Shown one piece after another: positions 62,301 to 64,000 of a DNA stretch of 64,000 bases. A model generated the notes under the pieces. The model was not told where the DNA came from and did no database searches. It worked only from the letters and a program-made list of their open reading frames with translations. The first letter of the stretch is position 1, and each line of letters opens with the position of its first letter. The position numbers were made by a program, and so were the translations under genes. The stretch is from Aculops lycopersici (taxonomy: Eukaryota > Arthropoda > Arachnida > Trombidiformes > Eriophyidae): contig WNKI01000001.1 in NCBI GenBank assembly GCA_015350385.1, positions 3,188,895-3,252,894 on the forward strand. The letters are read 5' to 3'.

Positions 62301-62942
62301 AGCCTCATTGTTGGCTAAATCAGCCTCAAAAACGGAACGTCTTCGCTCGAAGCTCAAGTTGGATATCAGCTCTAGAGGCTTTTGAACTTGGAGTGAGTCA
62401 CTGCTTCCATTTGAGAGGCTGAATGGATTTCTAGTTTTTTCTTGACGGCTGCTCATTCTATTGTACGAGGGATTGTGACTTATGAGCCCAAAATCACCGC
62501 CACCATCAACAAGTGGACTTCTGGAGCCTGATTTCTCCGTTCCAATTGATCCTAAAGTATGTTGTTGCCTTCTCACTTGAGCTTGAGTCTCTAGGGAAGA
62601 CTTTGGAAAACATAAAGCGGACACGTGGCCACCAAAGTTGGTTATCTGTCGGTGATGATCAAAATTGTAATTGTTACCTGTGGGCTGATTATAAACGAAT
62701 AGTGTCTGTTGATCGGGTTGTTGTCGTAGGTTCTGTTGCAGGTAAAAAGATGATAAGTCTACTTGATCTCGACCGTTAAAGCCGTTTATCTTTCGATTTG
62801 TTGTATTCTGGTCGAGCGAATAGAAAGGCTCTATCTCTTTCTCCTTCTCGTCCTCTAATCCATTGTTATATCTCAACTCTGAGGCTCTTCTCTGGGGTGA
62901 AAAGTAGTTGTTTGTTGCATGACCGTAGTAAGTGTTGCTCAT
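59367..62942 (-). CDS. ABCG-family half transporter with long N-terminal extension
   Basis: A 1191-residue ABC transporter of the G family (reverse order, nucleotide-binding domain first), likely exporting lipids or sterols. The first ATG is at 62942. Residues 1 to about 385 are a disordered Asn/Gln/Ser/Arg-rich extension without known domains. The NBD has Walker A MGPSGAGKT (about 433-441), the Q-loop VPQYDD, signature CSGGQRKRVAIAQEL and Walker B ILILDEPTSGLDS. A Ser/Thr-rich insert of about 100 residues precedes the ABC2 membrane domain with six helices. An extracellular loop before the last helix has cysteines (RCNCSEFL). Typical ABCG half transporters are 600-700 residues, the closest by motif being ABCG1/4-like. 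Single exon of 3.6 kb. Confidence 0.93.
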   Translation of the reverse strand: MSNTYYGHATNNYFSPQRRASELRYNNGLEDEKEKEIEPFYSLDQNTTNRKINGFNGRDQVDLSSFYLQQNLRQQPDQQTLFVYNQPTGNNYNFDHHRQITNFGGHVSALCFPKSSLETQAQVRRQQHTLGSIGTEKSGSRSPLVDGGGDFGLISHNPSYNRMSSRQEKTRNPFSLSNGSSDSLQVQKPLELISNLSFERRRSVFEADLANNEARLTGDNQLGLNQPRMLIGEQNFRHQNKATEGTDESDNLSLDQIFADLQSGKIPCVVQSPSMEITVPPVAVSRVDSPRRVDDSPFNTTTTQSDSSNILPNDGERRTIFSRGNQNSQRSARTRGHRSNASSMRSCKNRDNSDKYETDSNRELQPSKVAMNSERRKHESERGFEVAWLDFTYSIEPNIFEDPRWGRINSLFHKERRMILKGLSGGFKSGQMVALMGPSGAGKTCLLECISGVRLTGIGGQLCLRGRKHAQLVIVPQYDDFLPQFTVEEIVIYGSKMKNPPKSDHRKIANEVIEQLGLQVCRNNNIQACSGGQRKRVAIAQELVSRPNILILDEPTSGLDSSCCYHTMKVLRDVLDQSVNTDQPMAIVSTIHQPSAKVFKMFDLVYLLGKTGLTAYSGPPGDLLPTIHDVTGLDCPQYSNPSDFMIELVAYDYGEEPVEKLIEFERLKARQYVRDYERRAGIVSASSGDSTAATTATTILSTSLINPSQQAVAATTGLQQGHRRRSSTRLDNMGNGSGAFGGRLVPSKSDTNLVIRDNQLLQRLKTPHPAIEHVEYKNNTSCSLRRATRCDSSKHPFFWHSWVHLHRSFLQAIRDPILNNMRILIHLGFASLLVLLYGKKSGDARGCPPILGLPTEITDPKNESMIDLADNIGYLFMCIMMITYVSLMSTVLTFPIDIKTVGKEYKNGWYGTFTYFLGKTIADLPFITLYPVCYCLITWYVTNQAHDQNWRFLSFTGLIIMNAMNSQSFGLILGALFVNSVTAATFLGPVITIPWYLFTGFTKRIHRLGEPHKTTSRFLFTRYIFEGLLDTVYGHERCNCSEFLQKYYELRYEEAVRLGQMISVETLSSLDYYDGLETVADVVNETLFPKSGSESQWLEKTVNAASTVFADGENLNLAGLIETNGKASSLFSFGLDFEPTCPTDYRNYIIQDFRLEDDSTKQAFIVTAGMLSIIRVLTFLVVTWKIRTRQL

Positions 62943-63272
62943 AACGGACAAATAGTGGCGACTAAAAGGTTAATCATAATAAATAGATATAAAGGTAAAA
63001 GGGATAACATAAAGATGCCACCTGTAGCTTGGCCCTCTATGAACTCTGGTCTCAATAGACCCAGCGTCAAGACGTTGCGTCGACTGCCATGCGCCCTCAA
63101 CGGCGTTACTACAGAGAAGCCTAGTCTCAAGATTTATGACTCACGTATCAAATTGCACAGCCTACGTTCTGTATCAGGTGGTTGAACTAAAGTTCAATCC
63201 AAGACTCTAAAAGTCTATTATTATGTTTTAATAATGAAGTTTACTCTTCCTTTTCTATCAACTTGGCACTCG
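62943..63272. other. ABCG leader / MsrB 3' interval with ORFs on both strands
   Basis: A 330-bp gap. The plus strand carries a 56-codon frame from the ATG at 63015 (MPPVAWPSMNSGLNRPS...) to 63185, with many C-ending codons. The minus strand carries an opposing frame whose TGA overlaps the ABCG ATG as ATGA. The plus frame ends near a donor-like TATCAG/GTGG. Neither is proven; ABCG 5' UTR is the default reading. Confidence 0.4.
63015..63185 (+). CDS. Possible 56-residue ORF
   Basis: ATG in a reasonable context (AAAGATGCC), with a basic, Leu/Ser-rich product ending LKIYDSRIKLHSLRSVSGG. Codon choice resembles real genes. No domain, signal peptide or polyadenylation signal identified. The frame is also open upstream to 62919, overlapping the start of the ABCG gene on the opposite strand. 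Confidence 0.25.
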   Translation: MPPVAWPSMNSGLNRPSVKTLRRLPCALNGVTTEKPSLKIYDSRIKLHSLRSVSGG

Positions 63273-63879
63273 CTAATCACGACAACAAACATCAATGTCT
63301 CTATCGGGCTCCTCGGTTCCCTCGTCCTGCAATTCCGTTCCAAGTTTCACTGGCTTAAATACCAATGAGGCCGAGTTAACACAGTAACGTTTTCTTGTTG
63401 GTAGAGGACCATCGTCAAAAATGTGACCCAAATGAGCTCGGCATTTGGCACAAAGGATCTCGCTTCTAACTAAATGAGGTTTTCTCTTAACTAATTCCAA
63501 ATCCTCACCTACTAATTGGTAGTCCTTCTCAATCAAAATCTTGCTCTTGTCCATGGAATCAAAGAAAGCCGGCCATCCACAGCCGGAGTCAAATTTCAGG
63601 TCGGAGGTGAATAGATCCTCGCGGCACACGACACAACTATAAGTGCCCGCCTCGTAAAACTTGTCGAATCTTCCGGTTTGGGGTCTGGTTGGGGTGGTGT
63701 GTTTGTTAGCTGCTACTTTGAAAATATTTGTATTTGAATGAAAGTTTCAAAGAAATAAATTCCACAAATCAAACTCAATGATATACTTACTTCTCGGTAA
63801 ACTTTTCTTGCGTTACCTTGTATTGCAATGGCGTCAAATTGAGCCTCAGCTGCTCGGGTCTAGATTCAAGGGCTGCCAT
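63273..63879 (-). CDS. MSRB: Methionine-R-sulfoxide reductase B
   Basis: Reduces the R form of oxidised methionine in proteins. I join exon 1 (63879-63791, ATG at 63879) to exon 2 (63684-63273). The intron is 106 bp, donor GAGAA/GTAAGT and acceptor CCCCAACCAG, giving 166 residues in frame. Exon 1 carries LNLTPLQYKVTQEKFTE; across the junction the product reads KPQTGRFDKFYEAGTYSCVVC. Zinc-binding pairs are CVVC and CAKC. The core GCGWPAFFDS, HLGHIFDDGP and RYCVNSASLVF are present, with the catalytic cysteine in RYCVN, so it is not a selenoprotein. The acidic tail ends CCRD. No presequence in this model, so cytosolic or nuclear. The acceptor is pyrimidine-poor, so the junction could shift slightly. 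Confidence 0.9.
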
Positions 63880-64000
63880 TTTTGTCGCTCGTTTTCTTCT
63901 GATCTAAACAACCTAGAAAACTATCTTGATATATGTAAAGTTGACTTTCTTTCGAACCAACAATCAACGAATGAGAAGATAAAAATTGTTGATCATTTCA
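63880..64000. other. MsrB upstream sequence
   Basis: The last 121 bp would hold the MsrB 5' UTR and core promoter. Nothing distinctive is seen. Confidence 0.4.

Noticed and set aside
1..64000. Transposons, viral insertions, CRISPR arrays, operons of bacterial type
   Set aside because: No transposase, reverse transcriptase, integrase, terminal repeats, spacer arrays or bacterial gene organisation were seen; all recognised genes are animal nuclear genes.

Overview
This is nuclear DNA from an invertebrate animal, most probably an arthropod. The evidence is a complete set of animal housekeeping genes, a fused NitFhit protein (known from protostomes such as flies and nematodes), a Pelle/IRAK-type kinase with an N-terminal death-domain-like region, insect-style GMC oxidoreductase and fatty acyl-CoA reductase genes, AATAAA polyadenylation signals and GT-AG introns. 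Almost every protein, up to about 1190 residues, is read from one uninterrupted exon, and the introns I can resolve are only 71-106 bp. Such intron poverty would fit some acariform mites, but that placement is a guess.

Layout. 1-13 kb: a class II DYRK kinase (3.3-5.0 kb) in long non-coding flanks, then an 8.3-kb gene-free stretch full of simple repeats and recurring E-box-like motifs. 13-24 kb: MCM5 (+) tail-to-tail with a TMEM272-like membrane protein (-); a polyamine oxidase (-) head-to-head with a short EBP2-type ribosome biogenesis gene (+), which converges on TOM70 (-). 24-36 kb: NitFhit (-), a possible 57-residue membrane microprotein (-), the Pelle-like kinase (-) head-to-head with a three-exon secreted protein (+), which converges on DNAJC21 (-); then a two-sushi membrane protein (+). 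36-41 kb: non-coding upstream DNA of a GMC oxidoreductase (41.1-43.2 kb, +), which converges on a BTBD8-like protein (-). 47-52.5 kb: mostly non-coding, with one small ORF. 52.5-64 kb: a dense block with a fatty acyl-CoA reductase (+), a GRXCR1-like cysteine-rich exon carrying a 1-nt frameshift (-), a DENND5-like protein ending before its PLAT domain (+), an N6AMT1/HemK2 methyltransferase (-), an ABCG transporter with a long N-terminal extension (-) and a two-exon MsrB (-).

Functional grouping. The genes do not form one pathway. They cover replication licensing (MCM5), ribosome biogenesis (EBP2, DNAJC21), mitochondrial import (TOM70), translation-factor methylation (N6AMT1), redox repair (MsrB), polyamine catabolism, lipid and cuticle metabolism (FAR, ABCG, GMC), innate immune or developmental signalling (Pelle-like, DYRK) and membrane traffic (DENND5, BTBD8-like, PY-motif protein). 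What stands out is architecture: truncated or rearranged family members, overlapping 3' ends, stop codons embedded in splice-donor-like sequence, and the 9-mer CAACAAGTG (with its variant CAACAGGTG), strongly over-represented in the non-coding tracts.

Limits: no searches were run, first exons and UTR introns in the long gaps cannot be fixed, and no tRNA, rRNA, CRISPR or clear transposon was recognised.
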